Below are positions 9,823 through 17,165 of a stretch of DNA of 31,791 nucleotides, piece by piece. This stretch comes from Fibrobacterota bacterium (GTDB lineage Bacteria; Fibrobacterota; Chitinivibrionia; Chitinivibrionales; Chitinispirillaceae). The translations under genes were made by a program, and so were the position numbers. Each line of letters opens with the position of its first letter. Position 1 is the first letter of the stretch. The notes beneath the pieces were generated by a model. That model was given only the letters and a program-made list of their open reading frames with translations. It had not been told where the DNA came from and did no database searches. The stretch is from contig JAEWVR010000014.1 in assembly GCA_023459055.1 (NCBI GenBank), positions 1 to 31,791 of the forward strand, read 5' to 3'.

Positions 9823-10809
9823 TTACTTCTTGACAATAAAATTAACAGTCATTCCCGGCCTGATATTCTCAATTGTCTCTTTTGATTTGAGACGAAGTTC
9901 AAAGGTTCTGATATCAAATTCACCTTTTTGATTTGTTGGTCTCCATGTCGCAAAATCGGCCATTACAGAGATATAATGTACATAAAAATCGAATGTCTTA
10001 TTTCCAAGTGCCGGCACCATCCCGGAGAGTACTGTTCCCTTTTTAAACATCTCAAGCTCAGTCTCTTTAATCTGAATAACAACCCAGTATTCCGATGTAT
10101 CAATAACGGTAACAACCGGATAACCAGCAGCAACTATTTCACCGGGATCCGACAGAATTTTTTCCACTTCACCGGATACCGGACTCCTGATTATTTTTTC
10201 TTCTTCATAAACCGACACTTCATTATAAACATTTTGTGCCTGATAGTAAAGTGATTGCGCAGCAGTTTTCTCTTCTTTACGTGCCCCCTCATTGGCGAGT
10301 TCGAACTTTATTTTGGCTGCATTCATCTGCTCGCGGGCGCTAATATATTGGGTTTCCGCCTGATCGCGTTCCTGAGAACTGATCACATTATCGTTAAACA
10401 GTTTCGTTACTCTGTTAAAAGTTTTTTCCATCAATTCATACTGCGCTTTTGCCTGCAAATACACTTTTTCTGCAGCTTCAAGCTCCTGTGGTCGTGCACC
10501 GCTTTCTGTCATCTTCATCTTTGCGAATGCAGCATTCATTGCACCTCGTGCCTGTTCAACCCTGGCACTTACTTCACGGCCACCCAGTATAGCCAGATAT
10601 TCACCTTTTGTAACATAATCCCCTTCCTGTACACAGAGGGAATCAATTCGCCCCGGTATCTTTGATGCTACATCAATATGACGTGCCTCTACCATCCCGG
10701 AAATAATCATCTGCTTGTTTTGTTCCTTTTTCTTAATATGTAATGCAACCACGCCAAGTGATAACAATACGATAAGAAATACTACTATTCCAATATACAA
10801 TCTTTTCAT
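9823..10809 (-). CDS. HlyD/YbhG-type periplasmic adaptor (membrane fusion protein)
   Basis: This 328-aa periplasmic adaptor would link the permease pair to the TolC-like channel. It has an N-terminal membrane anchor (about residues 5-24) and a first half-lipoyl segment (ASKIPGRIDSLCVQEGDYVTKGEYLAIL). A long alpha-helical coiled-coil hairpin follows (about 80-195, rich in Glu/Ala/Gln). The second half-lipoyl motif is SPVSGEVEKILSDPGEIVAAG, and a beta-barrel domain closes the protein. Its ATG overlaps the stop of the TolC-like gene by 4 nt (ATGA). The short length and single hairpin put it with YbhG/YhiI-type adaptors rather than large RND adaptors. Confidence 0.9.
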   Translation of the reverse strand: MKRLYIGIVVFLIVLLSLGVVALHIKKKEQNKQMIISGMVEARHIDVASKIPGRIDSLCVQEGDYVTKGEYLAILGGREVSARVEQARGAMNAAFAKMKMTESGARPQELEAAEKVYLQAKAQYELMEKTFNRVTKLFNDNVISSQERDQAETQYISAREQMNAAKIKFELANEGARKEEKTAAQSLYYQAQNVYNEVSVYEEEKIIRSPVSGEVEKILSDPGEIVAAGYPVVTVIDTSEYWVVIQIKETELEMFKKGTVLSGMVPALGNKTFDFYVHYISVMADFATWRPTNQKGEFDIRTFELRLKSKETIENIRPGMTVNFIVKK

Positions 10810-12287
10810 TTTACTGCACTCCCCTCAATCAGAGTAACTGATAGTAATGGCAATCCGGCTGCTGTATACATCTCTACTATTGATTTGTAATATTCTCCCA
10901 GAGCAGCCGTACGCTCCATTCTGTTTTTTTCAAGTACCAGCTCGGCATCAATAATTTCCAGTGATGTCCCATAACCACTCTCAAATCTGCTTTTACATTG
11001 AAACAGATTCTCATTTGCAAGTTCAATATCAGAATCAAGATGTAAATATCTGTTTTCTGCGCTTTTCATTTCCCTGAAGTGTTTATTGATTAATAACGTA
11101 ATATCTCTCTGCGCGGATAATTCCATCTGATGCACCTCGTTAACAGTGTGAGAACTGGCATGCATTGCAGCAATATTTTTCCCACCACTGAATAACGGCA
11201 AACTTGCCTGCACTCCGACAACCCACTGAGGTTCCATTGCAGAAAGGTAGTCCCTGAATACCTCATACTTTCCAAACGCATTTACCTGTGGATAGAATAC
11301 CGCTTTCGATGCGATATTTTTCTGCTTTGCCATTATGTAGTTATTTTTCAACATGCCGAACACCGGATGATTTTCCATAGCAAGAGCAATTATTTTTTCG
11401 AGTGAATCTGTTACGGTGGTATAATTCAATTGCTGCTGTGGTTCGATTTTTACAGAATCGTCAATGCAGCACATTTTATTCATCGTAACATACAATAATT
11501 CCAGGCGGTTAACTTCAAAATCAAGATTGCGCTGAGCTTCCGCAACAGCAACTTTTGCTCTAAGGACCTGATTCGCTGAGATCATTCCATTATCAGAAAG
11601 AATTTGTGCTCTCTTCTTGTGCTGCATCATACCCTCAAGAACATCCGTTCGTATCTGTACTGCATTTTTCTCAACAATCAGATTGATATAATTGACAGCA
11701 ATATCGCGAATCAGTTCATTTTGTATTTTTCGATACTCGTTCATTGATACTTCAAGATCTGCTTTTGCAGCTTTACGTCCTGCTGTAATTTTAAATCCTG
11801 TAAACAAGGGCTGAACAAGGGTCAACGATAATGATGGATACTGGACATCCTTAAGAGTGTCCACAAAATGCGGTAATTTGTTTTCAAGAGATGATACTGC
11901 ACCAGTATAATATGTATTATACAATGGAGAGCCATTTACAATATAAGAACCTCCTGCAATTTTTGCTTTTATACTTTCCATCTGAACAATGTCATTTGCT
12001 TCCAGTCCGATCATTGCTTCCCGAATCGGATCAAGATTGATCGTTAAGGGATCATTAATTCTGTTAAATGATCCACTAAGCGTTAATGATGGCATATAGT
12101 TACCCGTGGCAGCTTTTACATCATACTTTTTTGCAGCAATCCGTTCCTTATACTGTTGTATCTTACTGTGTTTAGTTGTTGCGCTGTCAATAATGGCATT
12201 GAGTGAATAAACTGCAGCGTTCAATCTGCTGCAAAATAGAGCAACAATAATTGTTACCACTGATAGTAGGTTTTTTACATCTTTCAT
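10806..12287 (-). CDS. TolC-family outer membrane efflux protein
   Basis: This 493-aa outer membrane channel has a signal peptide (MKDVKNLLSVVTIIVALFCSRLNAA) and the duplicated OEP helical repeats typical of TolC/OprM proteins. These include ATGNYMPSLTLSGSFNR near residue 55 and the second-repeat counterpart FYPQVNAFGKYEVF near residue 335, followed by VGVQASLPLFSGGK. A GGTGAA ribosome binding site precedes the ATG. It is the first structural gene of the exporter operon. A TetR-type operator sits 16-33 nt upstream of its start, so its transcription is probably blocked by the adjacent regulator. Confidence 0.9.
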   Translation of the reverse strand: MKDVKNLLSVVTIIVALFCSRLNAAVYSLNAIIDSATTKHSKIQQYKERIAAKKYDVKAATGNYMPSLTLSGSFNRINDPLTINLDPIREAMIGLEANDIVQMESIKAKIAGGSYIVNGSPLYNTYYTGAVSSLENKLPHFVDTLKDVQYPSLSLTLVQPLFTGFKITAGRKAAKADLEVSMNEYRKIQNELIRDIAVNYINLIVEKNAVQIRTDVLEGMMQHKKRAQILSDNGMISANQVLRAKVAVAEAQRNLDFEVNRLELLYVTMNKMCCIDDSVKIEPQQQLNYTTVTDSLEKIIALAMENHPVFGMLKNNYIMAKQKNIASKAVFYPQVNAFGKYEVFRDYLSAMEPQWVVGVQASLPLFSGGKNIAAMHASSHTVNEVHQMELSAQRDITLLINKHFREMKSAENRYLHLDSDIELANENLFQCKSRFESGYGTSLEIIDAELVLEKNRMERTAALGEYYKSIVEMYTAAGLPLLSVTLIEGSAVK

Positions 12288-12302
12288 AATTCACCAGCTT
12301 AT

Positions 12303-12320
12303 AATGAATACTTATTCATT
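12303..12320. promoter_or_regulatory. TetR-type operator upstream of the TolC-like gene
   Basis: This is a perfect 18-bp palindrome, AATGAATACTTATTCATT. It shares the half-site AATGAA...TTCATT with the same 6-nt spacing with the site at 12961-12980 in front of tetR. It lies between the tetR stop and the exporter start codon. The paired, matching sites make it very likely that this is the operator for the local TetR regulator. Confidence 0.8.
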
Positions 12321-12362
12321 TTTATTTAATAATAGAAGCAAGCCACCGAAACAGCTTACTTT

Positions 12363-12950
12363 TTATTGTTTCATGATTCCATTCAAAACGATCAATTTAA
12401 TTGATTGTTTACACACAGTAAGACTCATTTTCTTTGTATCAAGAGCCCACTGTTGAAGAATAAATCTGATTCCGCCAAGAAAAAACCGGCTGAATGCAAC
12501 CGGATCAATCTCACTTGCATAAACGCCCTTTTTCTTGCCCTGATTTAAAGCATTTTCACAAATACTTAGTGTTTTCTTATAATTAGAATGGAGCTGACGG
12601 TTATTACGTGTTACAATATGATGATGTTCATTGACAAATATTGTTGCGAGCTCCGGTTTTTTGTCAAACATCTCAAAAACGGTATCAATTACTTTATGAA
12701 ATTTTTCAATCGGGTCACTGACATTTGAATCAATGGTCTCAATCATAGTAAAGAGATTTGCCCAAACGGATTCAAATATTTTAACAAGAATCTCCTCTTT
12801 GTTCCTGAAATAGAGATAAAAAGTTCCGATTGCAATGCCAGCCATATCTGCAATCTCGTGAATTTTAGCATTTGCAAAACCGGAATTTGAAAAAACTACC
12901 ACAGCGGCATCAAGTATCGCCTGTTCCTTATTTCCTTCTTTTCGTCTCAT
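12363..12950 (-). CDS. TetR/AcrR family transcriptional regulator
   Basis: This 195-aa repressor has the classic N-terminal TetR helix-turn-helix: ILDAAVVVFSNSGFANAKIHEIADMAGIAIGTFYLYFRNKEEIL (about residues 12-55, given here as the family signature). The C-terminal ligand-binding helical domain resembles the FadR/AcrR C-terminal type (GGIRFILQQW). The start at 12950 has AAAGGTGG about 4 nt upstream. It lies directly upstream of the exporter genes on the same strand, with 75 nt between. Matching palindromes in front of both tetR and the TolC-like gene point to autoregulation plus control of the exporter. The ligand is unknown. Confidence 0.92.
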   Translation of the reverse strand: MRRKEGNKEQAILDAAVVVFSNSGFANAKIHEIADMAGIAIGTFYLYFRNKEEILVKIFESVWANLFTMIETIDSNVSDPIEKFHKVIDTVFEMFDKKPELATIFVNEHHHIVTRNNRQLHSNYKKTLSICENALNQGKKKGVYASEIDPVAFSRFFLGGIRFILQQWALDTKKMSLTVCKQSIKLIVLNGIMKQ

Positions 12951-12960
12951 ATGCCACCTT

Positions 12961-12980
12961 TAATGAATTTTTGTTCATTA
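12961..12980. promoter_or_regulatory. TetR autoregulatory operator
   Basis: The inverted repeat TAATGAA-N6-TTCATTA lies 11-30 nt upstream of the tetR start codon. Its half-sites are identical to those of the 12303-12320 palindrome. Its position close to the start codon fits autorepression. Confidence 0.8.
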
Positions 12981-13122
12981 ATATACAACCTTTTTAGTAA
13001 CATTTCAATATTTTTTAGTATTTTTTATTTAGAGCACGGCAACACATACCATATCAGTTTAAAAAAAGCTATCAGTTTAAACCTATGTAACAACTTGATT
13101 TTAATTGTATGAATAAAGCATC

Positions 13123-13175
13123 TTGATTTCATTCTAAAAGTATTCTATATTTCGTTATATGTCGAAATATAGAAT
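13123..13175 (+). promoter_or_regulatory. predicted promoter and ArsR operator of the hgc operon
   Basis: A sigma70-like promoter can be read as TTGATT (13123-13128), a 17-nt spacer, and TATATT (13146-13151). A perfect 13-bp inverted repeat covers the -10: ATTCTATATTTCG (13142-13154), an 8-nt spacer, then CGAAATATAGAAT (13163-13175). AT-rich dyads with TTCG/CGAA cores are common ArsR/SmtB-family operators. A repressor bound here would block RNA polymerase. The site is 49 nt upstream of the arsR-type start codon. Confidence 0.75.
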
Positions 13176-13223
13176 TACATTTGAATTATTAATTCTGTAA
13201 CAGCAGTAACAGGAATTTATCCA

Positions 13224-13619
13224 ATGAACGATTTAGTTACCATTGCAAGTGCACTATCAGATATGAGTCGTGTCAGAGCACTTTGCGCATTGCAAAGTGG
13301 AGAACTCTGCGTGTGCAGAATCATTGAATTACTCAACCTTGCGCCATCAACAGTATCAAAACACATGCAGATACTTAAACAGGCAGGACTTGTTGAAAGC
13401 CGTAAAGAGGAACGATGGATCTATTACCGTATTGCAAGTGATTGCAGCAACGCGATCATCACTGGCGCACTTAACTGGTTAGTCACAACAGCAATAAATG
13501 ATACTCTTATAGAAAATGACCGCAAATTGCTTTTGTCAATATGTGCTCAGACACCAGAATCACTTTGTAAAAAGCGTCAGATCCGGCAAACTTCAAAACA
13601 GAAGGCAGGTTATCAATGA
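13224..13619 (+). CDS. arsR: ArsR/SmtB family regulator of the hgc operon
   Basis: This 131-aa winged-helix protein has the recognition region LLNLAPSTVSKHMQILKQAGLVESRKE-like and the wing WIYYRI. A Cys-x-Cys pair sits in the metal-sensing helix, in ELCVC (residues 27-31), with another Cys at 21. ELCVC is the known As(III)/Sb(III)-binding motif region of ArsR proteins, so a thiophilic ligand is plausible. Its stop overlaps the hgcA start by 4 nt (ATGA), so the regulator and methylation genes are translationally coupled. An ArsR-like gene next to hgcAB has been reported to regulate it in a Pseudodesulfovibrio strain. Here the gene probably represses the whole operon through the dyad at 13142-13175 and releases on binding a metal or metalloid. 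Which metal is not known. Confidence 0.9.
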   Translation: MNDLVTIASALSDMSRVRALCALQSGELCVCRIIELLNLAPSTVSKHMQILKQAGLVESRKEERWIYYRIASDCSNAIITGALNWLVTTAINDTLIENDRKLLLSICAQTPESLCKKRQIRQTSKQKAGYQ

Positions 13620-14671
13620 GTTCATCATGCTGTAACGAATCATCACAAAAGCCATGTTGTAATAAAGTTCCCGAAATACATGAACTTCCACCAATAAATA
13701 ATAGAGGTGATTTCTTTTGCCGTGTCAGCGACCGATTCCGGATGAAATATTCAATATACCCGGGACTTTACACTATCGGAACACCTGATGCCACATCACC
13801 AGTACTTGTAACAGCAAATTACCGTCTTACAACCAATATACTTCGAAAAGCACTTGGATCATTTAGTTTATGGATTCTTGTCTTAGACACAAAGGGTATA
13901 AATGTCTGGTGTGCCGCCGGAAAAGGAACATTTGGAACCAGCGAATTGATTAATCGAATCAAGATAACGAAGTTAGACACGATAGTTAAGCATCGTAAAA
14001 TAATCCTGCCACAACTAGGTGCCCCCGGTGTTGCTTCACACGAAGTTACAAAAGCAACCGGATTTCAGATACAGTTCGGGCCTGTGCGAGCATCAGACAT
14101 TCCACGATATATACAAAACGGTTATACTGCAGACGAATCAATGAGAACCGTTACATTCCCAATAAAAGATCGCTTGATATTAACACCAATGGAATTTATT
14201 CCATCATTAAGGAAATTTGTCCGGGTAGTTCTTGGAATGCTTGTATTCTTCGGGATCCAACGTTCAGGAATAATGTACAAAGACGCGCTTTATCACACAT
14301 TACCACTTATTATTATCGGTTTCATTGCCATTATCAGTGGTTCTGTATTTTTTGCAGCATTACTACCCTTTATCCCATTCAGAAGCTTTGCGCTTAAAGG
14401 CACACTGCTTGGCAGTATCGTACTTGTTCCTTTGATATGGGTTAATAGCAATATATATCATGGAAATCTGCTCCTGGCATCAGCAATGACACTCTTTTTT
14501 ATCATCATGCACTCATATGTCGCATTAAACTTTACAGGATGTACAACATTTACAAATGTATCCGGCGTGAAGAAAGAGATGCGCTTTGCTGTGCCACTTT
14601 ACATTGCCGGACTTGTTGTTTCATTACTCTTGCTTATCGTTTTCAAGCTTCAAACTCTGGGGGTTTTATGA
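13616..14671 (+). CDS. hgcA: mercury methylation corrinoid protein HgcA
   Basis: HgcA is the membrane corrinoid protein that transfers a methyl group to Hg(II), giving methylmercury. The 351-aa product has the diagnostic cap-helix motif NVWCAAGKGTFGT, with the cobalt-ligating Cys at residue 99. Other conserved HgcA segments are GTPDATSPVLVTANYRLT (about 55-72) and NFTGCTTFTNVSGVKKEM (about 305-322). The N-terminal corrinoid-binding domain covers about residues 30-195. About five membrane helices follow (near 202-214, 228-252, 264-277, 285-304 and 324-343), as in characterised HgcA. CdhD-type corrinoid proteins lack this membrane domain and the NVWCAAGK motif. The N terminus carries a short Cys-rich extension (SSSCCNESSQKPCCNK). 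It overlaps the regulator and hgcB by 4 nt on each side. No missing key residue was seen. Confidence 0.95.
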   Translation: MSSSCCNESSQKPCCNKVPEIHELPPINNRGDFFCRVSDRFRMKYSIYPGLYTIGTPDATSPVLVTANYRLTTNILRKALGSFSLWILVLDTKGINVWCAAGKGTFGTSELINRIKITKLDTIVKHRKIILPQLGAPGVASHEVTKATGFQIQFGPVRASDIPRYIQNGYTADESMRTVTFPIKDRLILTPMEFIPSLRKFVRVVLGMLVFFGIQRSGIMYKDALYHTLPLIIIGFIAIISGSVFFAALLPFIPFRSFALKGTLLGSIVLVPLIWVNSNIYHGNLLLASAMTLFFIIMHSYVALNFTGCTTFTNVSGVKKEMRFAVPLYIAGLVVSLLLLIVFKLQTLGVL

Positions 14672-14970
14672 ACTATCTGAAAAATGTTGTAACGCTGCGA
14701 CTTGACGAAACAAAATGTACAGGTTGCGGCAGATGTATAGATGTGTGCCCGTTACGTGTACTTTCAATCAGCAATAAAAAAGCTGTTATCGGAACTCGTG
14801 ATAAATGCATCGAATGCGGAGCATGTCAGCGTAATTGTGCATTTAATGCAATTACTGTAGCATCAGGAGTGGGATGTGCCCAGGCATTTTTTAATTCCCT
14901 TTTTAATGGTGGAAAAGTAGTCTGTGGTTGCGATTCTGAGAATAACAATTCATCGAATGGGTGTTGTTAA
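14668..14970 (+). CDS. hgcB: mercury methylation ferredoxin HgcB
   Basis: HgcB is the 2x[4Fe-4S] ferredoxin partner of HgcA, thought to reduce the corrinoid and pass Hg(II). The 100-aa product has CTGCGRCIDVCP (residues 17-28) and CIECGACQRNC (47-57). It also has the extra conserved Cys (C70 in GVGCAQ), further cysteines at 86 and 88, and a terminal Cys-Cys at 99-100. This is the known HgcB layout. I chose the ATG at 14668, which overlaps the hgcA stop (ATGA). An upstream in-frame start at 14539 would read through hgcA in another frame and add an unrelated N terminus. GGGGG is 4-8 nt upstream as a possible ribosome binding site. It is the last gene of the operon. Confidence 0.95.
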   Translation: MNYLKNVVTLRLDETKCTGCGRCIDVCPLRVLSISNKKAVIGTRDKCIECGACQRNCAFNAITVASGVGCAQAFFNSLFNGGKVVCGCDSENNNSSNGCC

Positions 14971-15060
14971 TCCTGAAATTTAATTTTACATTACTTTGAA
15001 AAAATAATTTTTAACTTTGTTTGGTGATTCTTTAATAGCAACGATATAAATTATTCTTTT

Positions 15061-15077
15061 TTGTCCCGGAGGGACAA
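15061..15077. repeat. GTCCCGGAGGGAC hairpin, copy 1
   Basis: TTGTCCC-GGA-GGGACAA forms a perfect 7-bp stem with a 3-nt loop. It follows a T-run (plus strand) and precedes AT-rich DNA. It could act as a terminator for the minus-strand GH43 transcript, or be a short dispersed repeat. Copy 2 lies 51 nt downstream. Confidence 0.6.
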
Positions 15078-15111
15078 TATATTTATAGAAATATACAACA
15101 AATAAAAACCC

Positions 15112-15128
15112 TTGTCCCGGAGGGACAG
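15112..15128. repeat. GTCCCGGAGGGAC hairpin, copy 2
   Basis: This is the same 13-bp core as copy 1 (TTGTCCC-GGA-GGGACAG). The last pair is T-G instead of T-A. A similar TATAT-rich tail follows both copies, which suggests a tandem duplication of a unit of about 51 bp. Confidence 0.6.
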
Positions 15129-15329
15129 TATATATAATTGTAAAGCAGACACATTCACACAGATCTATCTTGTGTAATGTACAATAAACATGTCGTCCTT
15201 ATGAGACTCAAATTTTTCTTGTTGTCATGCTTTCTATAAATATTTAATCCCGATGAGATCAGGAAAAAACCAGATACAGATAATTTTCTTACAGTAAATC
15301 CTCTTAATTCTAACACCAGATTTGGCATA

Positions 15330-17165
15330 TTACTCAACGATTTTAACATCATTAGCAGTATAAGTAACATTATTATGTTTCATTGTTACACAGTATTTTC
15401 CATTTGCGAGCAGGAATTGATTCAACGGCATTTTGTGATTTCCTGCTGCTGCATAACCATTAATTGGTGTACAAATGAGACTGCCTTTTAAATCGAATAT
15501 TTTCATTTCCAGATTACCATCAGCCGGTACACAATATTCCAGCATTTGCTGTCCATTGTCACGTTTCACTGTAAAAGTAAACCCATTTGACAACGAGACC
15601 TTACTACTTTGTTTCGGCGTTACACCAGTACCAGGGTACAGATCTATTTTCTGATTTACCGATGACCCGATTTCAAACCAGTCAAAGTCTGCAGTACCCC
15701 CACTACTCTTGGTTCCGAAATTGAACAAGGCAAAACGGTAACCCACAAAATGAGGCATATCATAACTCATCTGTAAAGTATTGCCGATTGCCTTCCAGTT
15801 CACACTGTCAAGACTGTAGAAAAACGTTGCCTTATCAGTTCTGTTTGTAAAGTCCATATCAATCCGCAGATATACCTTATTCTGACTAAGCGCTGCAGTT
15901 GCCACTTCGGTTGTTCCATTGTTCATTACAATTGTATTTGTTGTTCCGCTCTTTTTTACTCCGACAAACCCGTATTTTGCCTGTAGCGCACCTAGACCGG
16001 CAATATCACCGTCTTTCATCCCACTTACGTCAAGAACAGTCCGTCCGCTGGATTTCGGACCGAATGCCCTTTGTGTCAATGTATTACGGGCTGTAACAAA
16101 ATTAGGATCAACCCGGCTTGTTTTTATTCTGAAAAATCCTGGTTTCTCAGATAATGACCAGTTTGCATTATCAGGATTATGATTAATCTGCCATTCAAGT
16201 TTTAATGTTTTATCTGAGAAATAATCTGATGTCACGATACCGGGACCATTCTGAGGCGCGGCTGATGCCAGATTAAAACTTGACGGAGCGGTACCATTAT
16301 TGAAAACAGGCCAGTCATTCTGCCAGGTAACAGGCACAAGCCATGGGCTTCGTCCAACAGAACCGTTATCCTGAAAAAGATACCCCATCCAGCTGCCATC
16401 ATTGAGTTCCAGAAGACTTCCCTGCGCAACACCGTTACTCTTCATGACAACCTTTCCCTCGAAAGAACCGGTTAGAGATTTTCCCCGATAGCAAATCTCG
16501 GTACGCATACTGCCACTTGGCCAGCAGATCATAAATATGTAGTAATACCCGTTATGTTTGTAAACTTGTGTTCCTTCCGCACGAAGCCCTCCGGAACCTG
16601 CAACAGATGCAGGATCTTTAAGCAGCACACGACTAGTGCCAGATTTCGTTCCTGTCAATGACTCGTTTAATTCTACAATTGATATATCTCCACCATTCCA
16701 CAAAACATAATTTTTTCCATCATCGTCAAGTACCAGTGATGGATCATGCATTTGGGGTAGTTTTGTTTCTTTCCAGGGTCCTTTGGGATCAGTTGCAGTG
16801 AAAAGAAAACAGCTGTTAGCAGTCTGTGATGGAACAAGGACATAAAATGTTCCGTTTTTATATCGAATGCTGCTTGCCCATGTTCCTTTTCCATACTGAT
16901 TGCCTGAACTTGTCAGATTGCAATTTACAAGTGTTGGCTGACAATAGCTGATAATCTTCCAGTTGACCATATCGCTGGACTCCATTATCGGAACACCCGG
17001 AGTAAAATGCATTGTCGTCGAACTCATATAGTACTTTGTACCAACGTGTACGCATGAAATATCAGGGACATCAGCCCAGATAATCGGATTTGTTACTGTA
17101 GCAGCAGACAGTAATCCAACAAAGCAGAAAAGTGCACCTGCAGCACGGAAAAGGCTTCTAAGCAT
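15330..17165 (-). CDS. secreted glycoside hydrolase family 43 (arabinofuranosidase/xylosidase-like)
   Basis: This 611-aa enzyme probably removes arabinofuranose or xylose from hemicellulose outside the cell. A signal peptide ends near LLSAATVTNP. The five-bladed propeller carries the three GH43 acids: base D35 (ADVPDIS), pKa modulator D140 (MHDPSLVLDDDGKNYVLW), and acid E196 (AEGTQVYKHNGYYYI). These contexts resemble the GH43_12 type group. A C-terminal beta-sandwich with the typical GH43 tail pattern (about residues 310-500) follows. A final domain of about 70 residues (MKIFDLKGSLICT...LLANGKYCVTM) looks like a Por/T9SS sorting domain. GAGGGGG precedes the ATG. The gene is divergent from the TIGR02147 gene across 614 nt. 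The exact substrate cannot be set from sequence. Confidence 0.88.
   Translation of the reverse strand: MLRSLFRAAGALFCFVGLLSAATVTNPIIWADVPDISCVHVGTKYYMSSTTMHFTPGVPIMESSDMVNWKIISYCQPTLVNCNLTSSGNQYGKGTWASSIRYKNGTFYVLVPSQTANSCFLFTATDPKGPWKETKLPQMHDPSLVLDDDGKNYVLWNGGDISIVELNESLTGTKSGTSRVLLKDPASVAGSGGLRAEGTQVYKHNGYYYIFMICWPSGSMRTEICYRGKSLTGSFEGKVVMKSNGVAQGSLLELNDGSWMGYLFQDNGSVGRSPWLVPVTWQNDWPVFNNGTAPSSFNLASAAPQNGPGIVTSDYFSDKTLKLEWQINHNPDNANWSLSEKPGFFRIKTSRVDPNFVTARNTLTQRAFGPKSSGRTVLDVSGMKDGDIAGLGALQAKYGFVGVKKSGTTNTIVMNNGTTEVATAALSQNKVYLRIDMDFTNRTDKATFFYSLDSVNWKAIGNTLQMSYDMPHFVGYRFALFNFGTKSSGGTADFDWFEIGSSVNQKIDLYPGTGVTPKQSSKVSLSNGFTFTVKRDNGQQMLEYCVPADGNLEMKIFDLKGSLICTPINGYAAAGNHKMPLNQFLLANGKYCVTMKHNNVTYTANDVKIVE

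Larger units (their letters stand above)
14971..15329. other. convergent intergenic region after hgcB
   Basis: This gap lies between the ends of hgcB (+) and the GH43 gene (-). It is AT-rich and holds two copies of a GTCCCGGAGGGAC hairpin, listed separately. No gene is convincing here. Confidence 0.5.

Noticed and set aside
9928..10665. Plus-strand ORFs of 108 and 136 codons opposite the HlyD-like gene
   Set aside because: They are antisense shadows of a well-supported gene with no ribosome binding site or family signal.
14539..14667. A longer N terminus for HgcB starting at 14539
   Set aside because: It runs through the hgcA coding region in another frame and adds residues unlike any ferredoxin. 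The ATG at 14668 overlaps the hgcA stop and gives the normal HgcB length.
13616..14671. Reading the corrinoid gene as an acetyl-CoA synthase CdhD/AcsC subunit
   Set aside because: The NVWCAAGK motif, the membrane domain and the adjacent HgcB-type ferredoxin identify HgcA.
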